Below, in pieces: positions 23,886 through 37,500 of a stretch of DNA of 64,000 nt. The stretch spans positions 4,059,001-4,123,000 of the forward strand of contig JANTQA010000015.1 of the NCBI GenBank assembly GCA_027625915.1. The letters are read 5' to 3'. Numbering within the stretch: position 1 is the stretch's first letter; the number at the start of each line of letters is the position of its first letter. Source of the DNA: Anaeramoeba flamelloides (Eukaryota > Metamonada > Anaeramoebidae). The position numbers and the translations under genes were made by a program. Below the pieces are notes generated by a model. It saw only the letters and a list, made by a program, of their open reading frames with translations, searched no databases and was not told where the DNA came from.

Positions 23886-24458
23886 TTAAAGATCTTCTAA
23901 AAGCGTGTCTTCTGTTTTAAATACCCTCTTGTTCTTTGTAAGGCATTTGTTTCTTCTCTTGTTGAGGAAGGTTGTATTACGCGTTTTCTTTGTTTGTAGG
24001 TAAGATCGATCGTGGTAGTAATTTAGGTTCTGGTTAAGTGCTGTATCTCGTTCCAAAGTCAAGAAATTCCTTTGCTCGTTGACAGAGAGCTTTCCCAAGG
24101 ACAAAGTGGAATGCGACGATTTTACATAAAGCTTTTGTGTGCTAGATTCGGGTAGGATTTTTAATTGGGAATCGATCGACTTTACGAACTTTTTTAATTC
24201 GCTGAGGTTTTTTTGGATGTGAAAATGCTTTTCGTCAACTGAAAAGGATGTTGTTCTTGCCAATGGTTTATTCATTTGATATTTAAATTTATAAGAAATC
24301 TTTGGAAACAAGAAGAAGTGAAAAAAAAAAATAAAAATAAATACAAATAAAATAAAAACGAAAAAAAAATAAAATTTTTGAAATGACGAATGTTTAAAAA
24401 GGATTTTCAAATTATTTTTACTTTTTTTAGGTTTAAGTGATGAGTGTTTCCTTTTCAA
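23886..24458 (-). CDS. Small hypothetical protein, Lys/Ser-rich
   Basis: The open frame spans 190 codons. The well-supported part runs from an internal ATG at 24275 (MNKPLARTTSFSVDEKHF, 129 aa) to the stop at 23886. That part has higher G+C and mixed composition, typical of real coding sequence here. The upstream 60 codons include a Phe-rich stretch encoded by a T-rich tract that looks like an intron 3' end (TTCTTGTTTCCAAAG at 24300). The obvious upstream donor does not keep phase, so the true 5' structure is unknown. The protein is basic, with possible phosphorylation sites (RTTSFS) and a helix-prone segment (NLSELKKFVKSIDSQLKIL). No family recognised. Confidence 0.5.
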   Translation of the reverse strand: MKRKHSSLKPKKSKNNLKILFKHSSFQKFYFFFVFILFVFIFIFFFHFFLFPKISYKFKYQMNKPLARTTSFSVDEKHFHIQKNLSELKKFVKSIDSQLKILPESSTQKLYVKSSHSTLSLGKLSVNEQRNFLTLERDTALNQNLNYYHDRSYLQTKKTRNTTFLNKRRNKCLTKNKRVFKTEDTLLEDL

Positions 24459-26382
24459 GGAAATTAGATTTGGGTAATTTCCATCACAAGACGCGTTTTT
24501 AATTTGCTTTTTTTTTCAAACTCCTTTTAAAAATTAAACAGAAAAAAGGTGATGAAAAATTGTTTACATTATTTTAAAAAAGAGATCATTTTGAAGAGTA
24601 AATCTCTTTGAATTCTTTTCCTTGTTTGGTGTATTTGATTTGTTCATGATCTTTAAATTTACTACAGAAGTTTCGGTTATTTCGATGTGGCAAAGCTTAG
24701 TTTATGAAACTATTTAATCTAAAAAGTGATCTGTAAAATTCACTTTTGGATTGAGTATCTTGGAGAAGACTCAAAATTGTTGTGGTGTTTAGAAATCTAA
24801 ATTAAGTCATTTTTTGGTGAATTAATAGAACAAAACAAATCGGGTTTTAAGGTAATCTTTTGCATAAAACCAATTATTGAACAGAAATTGAAAAGATCTT
24901 TATAATAAATTTAATTTTTTGACTTAGTATTTCAAGAACAGTCATCTATTAAGGTCTAGCTTTTGACTGTATATGAATTAAGGTAGAGAAATTCCAGAAA
25001 ATGAATAGAGGCACAAAAATTGTGGGATAAAAGATTTATTTCAAAATTTAAAAGATCAAAAAATCAATAAAGTATTTTAATTAAAAAATTATCAACAAAA
25101 AGATAAATAATCGTTTTGGCTTTCATTATTTCTTTTTCTGTGTTATATCTTATTTGGTGATTACAATATATTTATATATATCATCTTTTATTGAATTTCT
25201 AGGTATTCATTTAGTCTTCTTTTTATATAGGATATGATAAAATAAATAATGGATTCTTCACTTTATTTACTTATCTAAAACTATTATCTTCTACCTTGAG
25301 ACTCGATTTGATTAAAATATGTTTATTTTCATAGAGTTGTCAGTTTTTTTTTGGGGTGTTCAAATTCATATTATGACTTTTACATTATTTTAGTTAACCA
25401 TTTTTTTACTTAAAACTTTATTTTTGTAAAAAAAAAAAAAAAAAAAATAATTATATTTTGGAACAGAAATTATATAAATTCTTTCCCATCAAATAAATTC
25501 TTTTAAATATATTATGTTAAATAAAATATAAAATGTAATTAAAATTAAAAATTTCAAAATAAAAAAAAATTTAGAACTTGATCTTGGAGGAATATCTTTT
25601 GATTTTTATTAAAAGCATTTTCTGTTCCTACTTGAATATTAAAAAACAATAAGTGATAATTATTTCAAAATATTTTTTTTTTTATTTTATTATAGAAATT
25701 ATGGAAAATCACTATTGAACAATTTTCGGAAAAATTTTTTTAAAATGGCCTTACCCAAATCTTAGCTATAGCCATTTAAAAAAAAATGTGACAAAAAAAG
25801 TTATTATAAAATATCTGAAAGAAGTTGTCAAAAATCCAAATGAAATGTTAGTGTGAATTAATCACAAATATTTAAGAAAATTGTGAACATGTCAGTTAAT
25901 TTTTGAGACAATTCCTTTATTTAAAATAACATACTTATTATCAAATCCATAAGTATATATTTTTTCACTTTCTAATTTTTTACATCTGGGAAAGGTTAAT
26001 TCTCAAAAGAATTGTGATATTGTTTGAAAAAGTTTAAACAAAGACACAAATCCTATAGGATTTAAATATAGCTTATTTTTCAATTAAAGATGAAGTATAA
26101 AAAAATGTAAAAAACGGGTTTTTATTCAATTTCCTTTATTAAATAACCCTAGTAAAAGAATATTGCTATAAATAATTTATTTTGAAATTTTCCTTACATT
26201 TAAATCAATAAAATCATTTTTCTTCTTCATCCAAACCAGATTAAAAAAAAGTTTATAAATTAAAAATATATTAATTTTTTTTTAATTACTTCATTCTATA
26301 AATAAATAAATAAATAAACAACATTTTAAAAAAAAAAAATAAAATAAAAAGGTATTTGCTACTCCCATGTATTCAGGGGGCC

Positions 26383-26690
26383 TTTCTTCAAGTGTCATCA
26401 AGTGCCTAGGTTTTATTGAGGTTTTATGTTTTATTTGTGAAGTTTTCTAGGTTTTTTTGATGTTTTCTATTTATCAGTGAAGTGTTCTAGGTTTTTTTTT
26501 ACTTTTTGAAATAAACTGAAAATTTCTTAAAAATTACTGTTTATTTCAAAAAGTAAAAATAACCTAGAACACTTCACTGATAAATAGAAAACATCAAAAA
26601 AACCTAGAAAACTTCACAAATAAAACATAAAACCACAAAAAAACCTAGGCACTTGATGAAACTTAACTTTACTATGTGGTACTTGATGAT
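26383..26690. repeat. R1 solo palindrome, copy f
   Basis: A near-perfect inverted repeat of about 290 bp centred near 26537. The left arm begins CATCAAGTGCCTAGG and the right arm ends CCTAGGCACTTGATG. The arms include GTGAAGTGTTCTAGG and CCTAGAACACTTCAC. It should form a long hairpin as single-stranded DNA or RNA. Confidence 0.85.
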
Positions 26691-28260
26691 ACTCTAAAAA
26701 ATGACTGTTTATTTATTTACCTTTTAATATATTCTCAATAAAGTGTGGACATTTTTTTTTACATTTCATAAAAAATAATCTTTGCTCGTAGTAGTATTCA
26801 TTAATTAAAAATATCAAAATAAGTTTAATATTAATATCGATTGAATAAATCGCTAAGGTATTTATTTAAAAGCATGTTGGATGAAATATTCCAAAAAAAA
26901 AAAAAAAAAAAAAGTACTTTTTTTGGAGAAAATAATGTACAACCAATTTCAATAAAAAACTGGAAATATGGAAAGGATACAAAAGAATTTTTAAATAACA
27001 AAACGCATTTATATATTTTCAATTCTAGTGAAAATTTGTTGTGATTAAACAATTTATGTAAACGGTTTTTTCAATCAAAAAGAAAACAATAAACACATAT
27101 TTTAACACCTAAAAAATATCAGATAAAATAGAGATCAGAAAATTTAATTATCTTTTATTTATATAATACAATACTAATAAACAAATTGAATTATTATCAA
27201 GAATTAATCAATCGTAGTTAATGATTTTGGATGTTTTAAATTCTTTTTTTAAGATTTAGTTGAAAAGATATATTTTAAAAAAAATTATATCCCATTTTAT
27301 TCGAAATAGCTTATATATAACAATTTTTAAATATTCTTGGCCTTTCCACCCACTGAAATTTATTATTCTAATTTTGTCTGAAACCATTTAGATTTACATT
27401 TAATAATTTTAAATTTTCTATTTCCCAATTAATATTTTCATTAACTTTTTTTTTTGGAATTCTTATTTGGTGGAAACGTGTCCAAACCCCAATTTATTTT
27501 TAAATACCTCCCAATCATTTAGTCTTAGTTCTTCGAGTCCAATTTCGGAAAAAATAAATACATTGTCTTTTTGAACAACTATTAGAATTTAGAGAAATCC
27601 AAGGATTGATTAGCTAGGAACGAAAATAACAAGTTACCACCCCAAATATAAAATAATCTTTTTTCTAATTTTGAGAGATTTTTTAGCATATACTGTTATT
27701 TTCCAATTAATAAATGAAAAGTTTTATTTCAATTTCAAAAATGAATATTAATTATAACTGTAACAATCAAATTAGCAGAGTAATAATTAATTCTCAGAGT
27801 TCTCTAAGGAAGTTGAATTTGTAGTCGAAAAATATCATTTCTAAACGATGTTGTTAAGATTTTGGATTTTATTACGACTGAAAAACTAGAAAAATATTTT
27901 GGAAGTGAAACTTAAAAAATTTCATTTTTTAATTGGAAAATAATAGTATTAGAATGGATACCTTTTTTATATAAACCATAAAACATATCAGCCTCAGTGA
28001 ACTTTGTGGTGCCCCTACCTCTCAAAGTCTTCAAGATATCAGTAAATTATTTTTATAAACAAAAAGTTATCTACTTTAGAAATCTTATTAAAGTGTTGAC
28101 CTCTGTGTTTAAAAAATTGTTCGAAGGGCATGTATTTTTACTTTTTGTTTGTTTGAAATAATTACAAACTTTTTCAAAAAACTAGTAATGATTTTAATTA
28201 GATTTTTTTTCTAAATCTATTTGTGATTGTGTCGCAACCCAAAGTAAAAAGAAAAGAAAA

Positions 28261-28467
28261 TTGCAGCAAAATAAATATTTTAAGCAAATCTGCTTATCTA
28301 AACATGTTGTAGGAAGACTTCATTTAATAATTGCTGATAATTTTAACAAAAACCCCATTTTGACAAAGGGTGGACAGTGGAATAATTGTCTTTCAGAACA
28401 GTCGCCCACCTTCAGTTGGTCAAGATTTTTGAAAATAATACTAACTGCGAATTCCATTTTCTGTTAA
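28261..28467 (+). other. GC-richer patch; possible HTH-transposase relic
   Basis: 68 codons containing LSKHVVGRLHLIIADNF and TKGGQWNNCLSEQ. This is vaguely like the paired helix-turn-helix region of Tc1/mariner transposases, but too short and divergent to be sure. There is no in-frame continuation. Confidence 0.2.
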
Positions 28468-28555
28468 TTTGGTCAATCTAGCCTTTTAAAAAACATAAAT
28501 ACAATTTATCAATTTCATTGAAAGTCATTTTTTACATTTTTTTCCTCTTGATTAA

Positions 28556-31500
28556 ATGGAGAATATATTTGAAGCTGTTCGGAACAATGACTTAGAAAAA
28601 ATCAAATACTTCTTAGAATGCAATATACCTATAAACACAGTTTCAATTAGTGGCGAAACACTTTTACATGCTGCTTGTCAGGATTGTTCAATTTCTGTTC
28701 TGGATTACTTGCTAAAAAATGGAGCAAACCCAAAGATACTCTTGCCAGATGGAAGAAACACAATCCACGTAGCAACCGAATATGGCCAACTGGAAAAAAT
28801 CAAACTTCTTGAAAAGCAAGGTGTACCGATTAATACTGTTGATTTTTATTATGGGATCTCTCCTTTGCATTTGGCCGCACAAATATGCAATAAGGAAATA
28901 GTTGAATATTTGATTAAAAAAATTCATCCTGATCAAGCAATGTTTAAAAATTATACCGCTGTACATATTGCTGCAAGAAACGGTGATTTGAAGTGTTTAA
29001 AGATTCTAACAAAATATAATGCAAATCTTGAAGCCAAGGCCGTGAGTATTTCCTGTTTTCTTTTCTTTATCTTGGATCTTTTTTTTTTTTTTTTTAAATT
29101 TTTTCTTATTTGACTTTTATCAATTCAATAAGAAATCCTACAAAGCAACTTTAGCAAAATTAGTCCATTGAGAGAACACAATAAGTTCACAAAAGAAAAG
29201 GAATTGTCTTTGTAAATTTAATAAAATTATAATTATGGAATTTGGAATCGATAGTATGAAAAAAAAAAATTGTAAATTTTCAAGTTAGATAAACCACTTA
29301 ATTTAAATTAACCTTTCACCCATAAGAATGAATAATAAAGTTTATTTACAATATATTCAACACCCCAGAACTTCAAATTCTTGATCCTATTGTATTTATT
29401 GCAAGTTAGTACTCCGATTATTAAAACTCTCTATTCGATAAAAAAAAGTATTTTTTTTGAGGTTAAAAAATTCCAAATTACTTGTTAAATGAATTTTAGT
29501 TAAATTCAACATTGTGATATTTACTTTTATAGATTATAACTAATAGTGTTAAAAATGCAGTACTCATCTAATAAAACTGAAATAGAGAAAAAAAAATTCC
29601 TAATAATAAATTTGCTATCCTAGGTTTTCCAGATTTCAAAAAAATGTAGTAAAATCATATAGATTTTACTCTGTTCTTTTAAATTCTCGAAAACCTAACG
29701 AAAGTGTTCGTGGAGTGCTGTAGAGTACCGTCAAGTGCCTAGCTTTTTTTTAATTTTTGTAATAAACAGAAAATTTAGAAACTTTTGGTTTATTTCAATA
29801 AGTAAAAAAAACCTAACGGAAAAATCAAAAAAAAATATTATTTTTTGAATTTAAATGAAAAATAAAATATATTATGTGTAGTCAATTTAGTGGATTCCAC
29901 ATTCGAAAGATATTTATTAAATTTAAAATTACTTTTGAAAGATAACAAAGAAACCTTTTGATTGTGAAAAAGAAATTTTTGAAAATTTTTTACTATTAAA
30001 TTTAAAAAAATCTTAATCAACTTTGTTTAAGTCAAAGAGAATCCAAAAAAAAACATTTTTTTCAAATATCAATTATTTTATATAATTGTCCATTTGAAGA
30101 AAAAATAAGAAATAAACAGAATAATACACATCAAAGAATTGTTGATATATGTCTGAAAGAAAACTAATTAATCAATAAATTTTCTTAAAAATTGAAAAAC
30201 TCTAATTCTTAGTGCCCCATTGAGAAAAACAACGATGTTCGTTTTGACCTTCTACTGGAATTTGAATAATAAATAGCAAACAATTTTCACTTCATTTTCG
30301 ATACTTTTCTTTTAGGAATCAAGTCCCCAAACGAAGTGTGTTGGGATTTGTGATCTCTATTTGAAAAAGGAAATGAAAAATGAAGTGAAAAATTTTCACA
30401 TGTATTATACAAATATCAGGATCAAAGATTGAATAAAATTCCAATAGAAATCAATTTGATTTCTCAACAATCATTTCCATGGTTTCAATAACCTTAGAAT
30501 AACACATTTTTACCAAGTGACTATTGATCTTGCAATAAAAAAAAAATTTTTGTAACTGAATTACGTTTTAAAAAAAAAATCGAAAAAAAAAAAACAAAAA
30601 ATGTAAAAATGTGAAAAAATGATTTCAATTTTTCAACTTTCCAAAAATAAATTTTTTCTTCTAATATCCATGCAAACCCTTTAAACATATTGTATTATAC
30701 CATTACAACTGGGCATCTTTGACTGAAAAATAGTTTAGAACCTGAAAAATTGGATTTTGCAACTTCAATTGTAAAATATCTTTAAAAATAATTTTTGATA
30801 AAAGATCTCTTATTAACTAATAATGTTTACTTTTATATGAAGTTATTAAAAAGTGAAAAATTAGTAAATGTTTAATTTTTTACCTGATCATGACATTTAA
30901 GAGGAAAAACATTTCATCTCATTATCTTGTTCCAATTCTTTAGTATCCCTTTCATTTAGAAATTGGAGGCTGTCCACACAAAAAGTTACCAATATGAATA
31001 ATACAAAGGACCACTTAAAAAAAAAGAGATTGCTGATTTTTATTTATGAATGAAATTTGTGTGAATTAAAACAAAAGAGAAGTGAAAAGAAAATTTTTTA
31101 CAATTATCAATCTAAATAACACTATTATTTGATTTTTATCTCTGGCAAAATAATCCATCAAAATTATGGGAAAAATGGAAAAATGTAGATATTTGTAGAT
31201 TCTTGACATTTGTAGACAATTTTTTTTTCACTCTGCTTGAAAATGATAAATATTGTTTGAGCGAAGCGAGACACTTCATTTATTATGACTTATTTTTAGT
31301 CTTGGTTTAAAATGGCTGATATTTGCAAAGCAAATGTATATTATTTTTAATTTTCCATTAATTTTCTCAAAAAATTAAATATACTTGGTGGGAATCGAAC
31401 CTAGGTCAGGTGTTTCCCTAGTACAACCACGACCCTGAAAAAATCTACAAATGTCGAGAATCTACAAAAATCTACAAAAATTATCATCAGCCAAAATTAT

Positions 31501-34500
31501 AAAACAAAGTGGAAGAACCACAAAATTTAAATCAATTTTAAGGTTCTAGCCACTATTGTTAATTTCGCTCATACCCAAGGAGCGAGTTACTCTCTGAAAA
31601 TGATAATATGAAAGTGCTCTTCTTTTGGTTGGAAAGAATTAAAAAGAAATTATCATAAAGTTTCAAAGGATTTTAAAAAAAAACTGATTTAAACATTTTG
31701 AAATATAATTCACTTTGATTAATAACTTCAAATAAAAATGTCTTTAATATTAAAATATTTCAATTGTTTTACTTTTTTAAAAATAATTGAAATAATTGAA
31801 CTCTTTATTGTTGTATAAGTAAAAAAAAAAAATATCTTATTTCGAAAAAAATTATCAAAATCAATTTACAGCCCAAGACTGAAAAAAAATAAAAAAAAAT
31901 AAGAAAAAAAAGAAACCAAATGAAGAGAATTCCATTTACACTAACTTTATTTTCATTTTGAAAAAATTATTTTCAATTAATCAAATCTTATTTAAAACTA
32001 ATCTTCTTTTTTTCTCATATATCTCATATATATATATATATATATATATATTTATTTATTTATTATCAAAATAGTATGACGTAAGTTATATCCCATTTAC
32101 ATATACTTAATTTTTTTATTATTTTGGTTATTCATTCAAAAACAATCGATGCTTTTATGACTATTGATGATGATTATTTTATGGATAAAAAAAAAGCGAA
32201 AATATTTTATGATGATTTGAATGTAGTTGATTTATGAGTGGATATATTCTAGGAAATACACGTAATGGATTACCATAGAATAATATAAAAAAAATTCACA
32301 AAAAAAAACTATATAATAAAAATTCTAATATTAAATAGAAATAAAAAATAAACCAAATTAAAAATGATAAAAATGTCAATTTTTTTCAAAAAAATATCAC
32401 CATAACTAAAATGAGTTGATTATAAAACTAATTTCAATCAAATGCTGCCAGTTGAAAAAAAAATCCAATTTAAATGTTCACAAGTTTATATAATTTTGTA
32501 AAAAACAATAAAAATTATGTTTTTCAGAATAAAGCTCAAGACTATATTAAACATGTTTCAGTCAAAGTGAAATCCAAAAAAAAAACGTTTTTTCCAAATA
32601 TCAATTATTTTTGAGAATTTACTTTTGAATAACAATTAAGAAATAAGTAGAATAATACATATCAGAGAATAGTTGATATCTGTATGAAATAAAACTAAAA
32701 AAAAACTAATATATTTTCTTAAAAATTGAAAAACTCAAATTCTTATGTTGTAATTGAGAAAAACAACAATTCTCAGTTTGGTCTCCTATTGAAGATCCAA
32801 ATAAAATTCCAATGTAAAACAATATCATGATTTCTCTACGATCATTTTTACTGTTTTAATGACATTTGAATAACCGATATATACTAAGTTAATATCGATC
32901 TTGCAATAAAAAATAATTTGCAAAAAAAATAGAAATAAAAAAAAAGCAAAATGAGAAAAAATGATTTCAATTTTAAAACATTCAAATTTTTTTTTTGAAA
33001 TATGGATTCAATTAAACCCTTTTGTCACATGTAATTCACCCCCTCCAACTGCGACCCGTTTTACTGGAAAATGGTTTGCTTTTTTCATTAACAATAGCTG
33101 ATTTTCATCTCAAAATTATAATAGAAATCGATAAATATTGTTTTTTTTTATAATTAGAAAAATTCTTTTTATTTAATAAATGCATTGTTTTTTTCTGAAT
33201 ATAACATGAATTTAAATATTGAAACATTTTTGATTTGCTATTTTTTCATTTATCAAGTAAATTCTGATATATTTTGGTTAATTCTATAATCTACTAAACA
33301 AATTATTAACCAACATGAATTTAATAAAAAGTAACTGTATAAAGCACATTCCGATTATTTGAAAATAAATATATAACATTCTCAAAAAAGTTTATATATT
33401 TAAAGAAAATTTTCATGAAATCTAAATTATTATTAATTCTTCAAAATAAAAACTGGGAATTACGATATTTAACGGCTTTCATTTAAATCATAAATTTGAA
33501 TATACTTTAAAGGTTTAATGCTTTTAAATTTTTATTGCAGAAAAATCTAAAATGTATGTGGATTTAATTTACTTACCATTTTTAAAAATAATCTTTAATA
33601 ATCACTTATGAACTTATTTTTACATTAAAAGATATTTTTATCCATCGCTCTTTAATACAAATTGTTTAAGATATTACATTTACTTTTATATTTCTAAATT
33701 TTCTATATAACTTTTGATTAATACAATATCCCACAGTTTTTATTTATTTATTTATTTATTTATTATTATTGAGAAGTGTGAATTACACCCAAAGTGTTCT
33801 TTTACTTGAATTTCTGGAAAGAAATATAAGCGTAAAATCATACATTTCACTCTTATTTTTTTAATCAAAATAATTTTAAACTATCAAATAATCCACAGTT
33901 CGATTCACTCATGAAAAAATCACTTTTTTTTTCAAAAACTATTATTTTTTTTATTGATTAATTTTTCATTCTCATAGAAATTTTTTTTTTCCATTTTAAT
34001 GTTTTAAAGCCCTAGTCCCAGTATAAAAGCAAAAAATCTTCATTTTTTTTGTCATTTTTTTTTTCAAAAACCACATGAACAAAAGGTTGCATGAAATGTA
34101 AAAATGATTAATATTCAAACCTAGCCAAATACTTGTTTCAAAACTATGACTTATAGATATTCCAAAAAAGTTAATTTAAAAAAAAAATGACAAAAAAAAT
34201 GGCCATTTTTTGCTTTTATACTGGTACTAGGGCTTTAAATTTTGATTTTTTATTTATTTTTTCTAAAGTATTAAAAATACAAATGAAAAATTGAAAATCA
34301 ACAATCTCAAGAATAAATATAACAATGAACTGATTAATTTTCTCCACTTATTGAAAATAAAATCTTAAAATTATCTAGTTGGTACTATCCGATATTTAAA
34401 ACCTGAAGTGTATTTATAATTATATCAGAGCTTTCCTTTTTTTTGAATTCAATGTAAATTATTTATCACAAAAAAATGAATTCTAAAAAATTTTTTATTT

Positions 34501-37500
34501 CCAAAATCATTCGAATTTAAATTCGAGCTATGAACACACAATTCAGATATTAACAATAATTTTACATAATATGTCCTTCCTGACACAATTGACGCATTTT
34601 GTAAAAAAATTACTTTTCCCATAATAATAAAGAATGTCATCACACATCAACTATATAACCACTAACAAACTTGTTGGTGTCTCAGAGCAATGATCTTAAG
34701 TCCAAATTAAAAATGGAAATAAAAAATTTTTTTATAAGTTTCTTTTTTTTTTTTTTTCAAATAAATTGTTTTTCATAAAATGAACTTGAACAAAACAGTC
34801 TTTGTGAAAATACCAAATCATATTCACCTTCTAATTAATGAAGTTCAGAATGTCTTTTTAAAATATTATCAACAATAATAATATAGTATTCTTGGATTGT
34901 TGAGAGTCAAGATTCGTTTACTATTAGCATCATTTCAGTTCACAGAACTTGAATATGTTGCCAATTCAAACAAAAAATCAACATTATTAATTGCTTTCTT
35001 AGCCATTCATCCAAAAATTATCTTTGTGTTAGGAATTAATATTTAAAAGAAAATAATACAAGGCGCATCTTTTCCAAGAAAAAATGCTTATGTTTAAAAA
35101 GATAAATTTTTACACATTGGTCTGCCCAATCAACAAATATCGTATTTGTCGTCTAATTAGTAGTATTTAGCGTTTATTTATTTATTTTTTTTTTATGAGT
35201 TTCCCATCTTTGTTTATCCTTTAGTTTGGTTTGTTTCCCATAATAATTTGTTTTGTTTTTTGGAATTATTTATTAATTTTTGGATTTGAGAAAATTGTTC
35301 AAATCAAAAAAAAAAATTTACTTCAAAAATGTTCTAAAAAAAGTTAAATTATACGTTTTTTATTCAATTGTTTTGATCAAGATCACTTGACCTTTAGATC
35401 AAAGAGTCACCATTTTAGAGCTATAATATCACCTATTTTATAGCTATGGATAAAAAAAATCTAAATAAAATTTCGAGTTTCAGATAAATAGGAGGTAATT
35501 TTGTTGAATCACCTCTCCTCAATAATAAAAAAAAAAAAAAGAGTCAAAATTTTCAAACATTACACAAACATTTCACGAGTTTCGGGAAAAACGTTAATTC
35601 TGAAAAAGTAGATTGGAATTTTCTTTACAAATTCTTCTAAAGGATCAAGAAAAGGAATAAAACAAAATTTTAATAAAGACTCTTTAGTTCATTCAAATTT
35701 GTTTTTAAAACCCGAAATAGATACAATATTGAAAAAGTGCGTCAATTGTACTGAATGTAATTTTTGCGATTAAAAAAACATTTACTTTTTAAAAAAATAA
35801 TTTTATTTGTTAATTTTTTCCAAAAACGTTAAGAAGGGACATTATATTACAAATTTATTACAAATCTATTCTGATATTTAAAAAAATTGTAAAGTTAATC
35901 AATTTTTTTTAAAATTATAAAATAGGATTTTACTTTTTTTTCTTAAAAATTTATCAATTTTGAAAAACCAATTTTTCTAGATCAGAAATTTCAAAATAGT
36001 AACCATACTCAGTAAAGGGTCTAACCCTTTTTAAATTAATTTAATTTCTAATTTGAAGCAAAATCCTGAAAAATAAGTTCTTAAAAAAAATGAAAGTCAA
36101 TGGTCTAAAACGGCATATAACAATTTAAAAAAATATTATGGAAATATACTCTCGAACTAGAATAATATAACCATAATTTTCCAATTATTTTCAATCTGTT
36201 TAAGTTTAACAATTTCAAAAATTCCAAACAATTTTTAAAAAAACATTCTATATAAATTAATATAATAATTTATTTATTTGCTTCATATACCTCAAAGAAT
36301 TATACAGCGCTTTTAATAGCAACTGAGAACGAACATGAGAAAATAATAAAATACTTATTAAATGAAGAATGTGATCTTAATTGCAAAACAAAATATTTAG
36401 GAAATAGCTGTTTACATATAGCATGTAAAGTTGGGAATAAAAAAATCGTCAAATTGTTAATTGAGCAAGGAATCAATATCAATGAAGTGAATAAGAAAAA
36501 AGAGAGTGGATTGCATATTGCAATACGGGAAAATCATTGGGAAATCATTGAAATATTGCTAGAGTCAAATATTGATTTAACACTTGTTTCAAAAAGTGGC
36601 AAATTAGCAATTGAAATTGCAATTTCGCATCAAGAGAAAAAGATACAAGAAATGGTATCAAAATATTCCCAAATTAAACGAATACATTGTTTAAATTCAT
36701 CAACTTCTACATTATTAATTGAATGGCATGTGCAGGATATTTTTAAAGATTCCGAAATTTATGAGGTGCACCATGGGCATGTAGATACCCCTGAAAATGC
36801 TAAAATATTAAAAGTGAAGCAATGTAATTTAAAAATGGCAGGATTAGATCAAAATACCGAATATTTTTTCCGAGTCCGACCAAAAAAGAATGGCAAGTGG
36901 TTTGAATGGAGCAAATTGACCATATTCCGTACAGAGCTATTGACTGTGCCGCATCAGATTAACTCTGAAAGTATAATTTCTATATATAATGACGAAAATG
37001 ATACCACGAAAATTAAGTGGATGACACCAAGCGAAAATATTGATCTTTATGAAATTACAATCAACTCGACAATTTATAAGCAAAGCAAGTTTAATGAATT
37101 CATATTTGAAGGGCAAGCTAATATGGTTTCAATCAGGGCACATAATCAGCTTGGCTTTGGAGAATGGAGCAATAAAGTTTTCCAAGTTCCCATACCACAG
37201 TTATGTTATAGAATTACTCAAAGAACAAACTTTCGTGCAGATTTGGGTAAAATCTATTTTGATTTTCAATTAGTTGGTAAAAATAATAAAAAATTTAGTT
37301 GTGGGGGTAATTGGGATCCTGGATTTAAATTTATGATTAAAAAAAAAAAATTGAACCCGAAAAAAAAAAAAAAAAAAATAATTCATACAAAAAGTAATAT
37401 CAATACTAATAAGAATAAAAATAAAAATACCAAAAAAATTCAAAATAATCAAAGCAAAACAAACCAAAAAAATCATAATATAAATAATCTTTATTTATTC

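Larger units (their letters stand above)
24459..28555. other. Intergenic region, 4.1 kb
   Basis: It holds the R1 solo palindrome at 26383-26690 and a GC-richer patch at 28261-28467. The remainder is AT-rich with homopolymer runs (for example A-runs near 25430 and 26895) and no supported gene. Confidence 0.65.
29042..36297 (+). other. Intron of the ankyrin-pseudokinase-PARP gene (7256 bp)
   Basis: Donor GTGAGT at 29042 and acceptor CCTCAAAG at 36297. It contains R1 copy c, two copies of repeat family C, the palindromic element with a tRNA-like core, a TA microsatellite and a TA-flanked MITE. No internal exon was recognised. The stretches 33080-34000 and 34240-36290 show nothing but AT-rich sequence. 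Confidence 0.7.

Noticed and set aside
24300-24422. Intron in the small minus-strand gene (23886-24458)
   Set aside because: The acceptor looks good, but the visible donor at 24421 would shift the frame, so the intron is not asserted.
28330-28420. Structured ncRNA in a GC-richer patch
   Set aside because: The only candidate stem (AAGGGTGG with CCACCTT) needs a bulge and does not extend. No known snRNA or snoRNA box was seen.
31385-31437. Functional tRNA gene on the minus strand
   Set aside because: The B box is good, but the block is about 20 nt too short, the T-stem has mismatches and no acceptor pairing exists. Kept only as a tRNA-derived relic.
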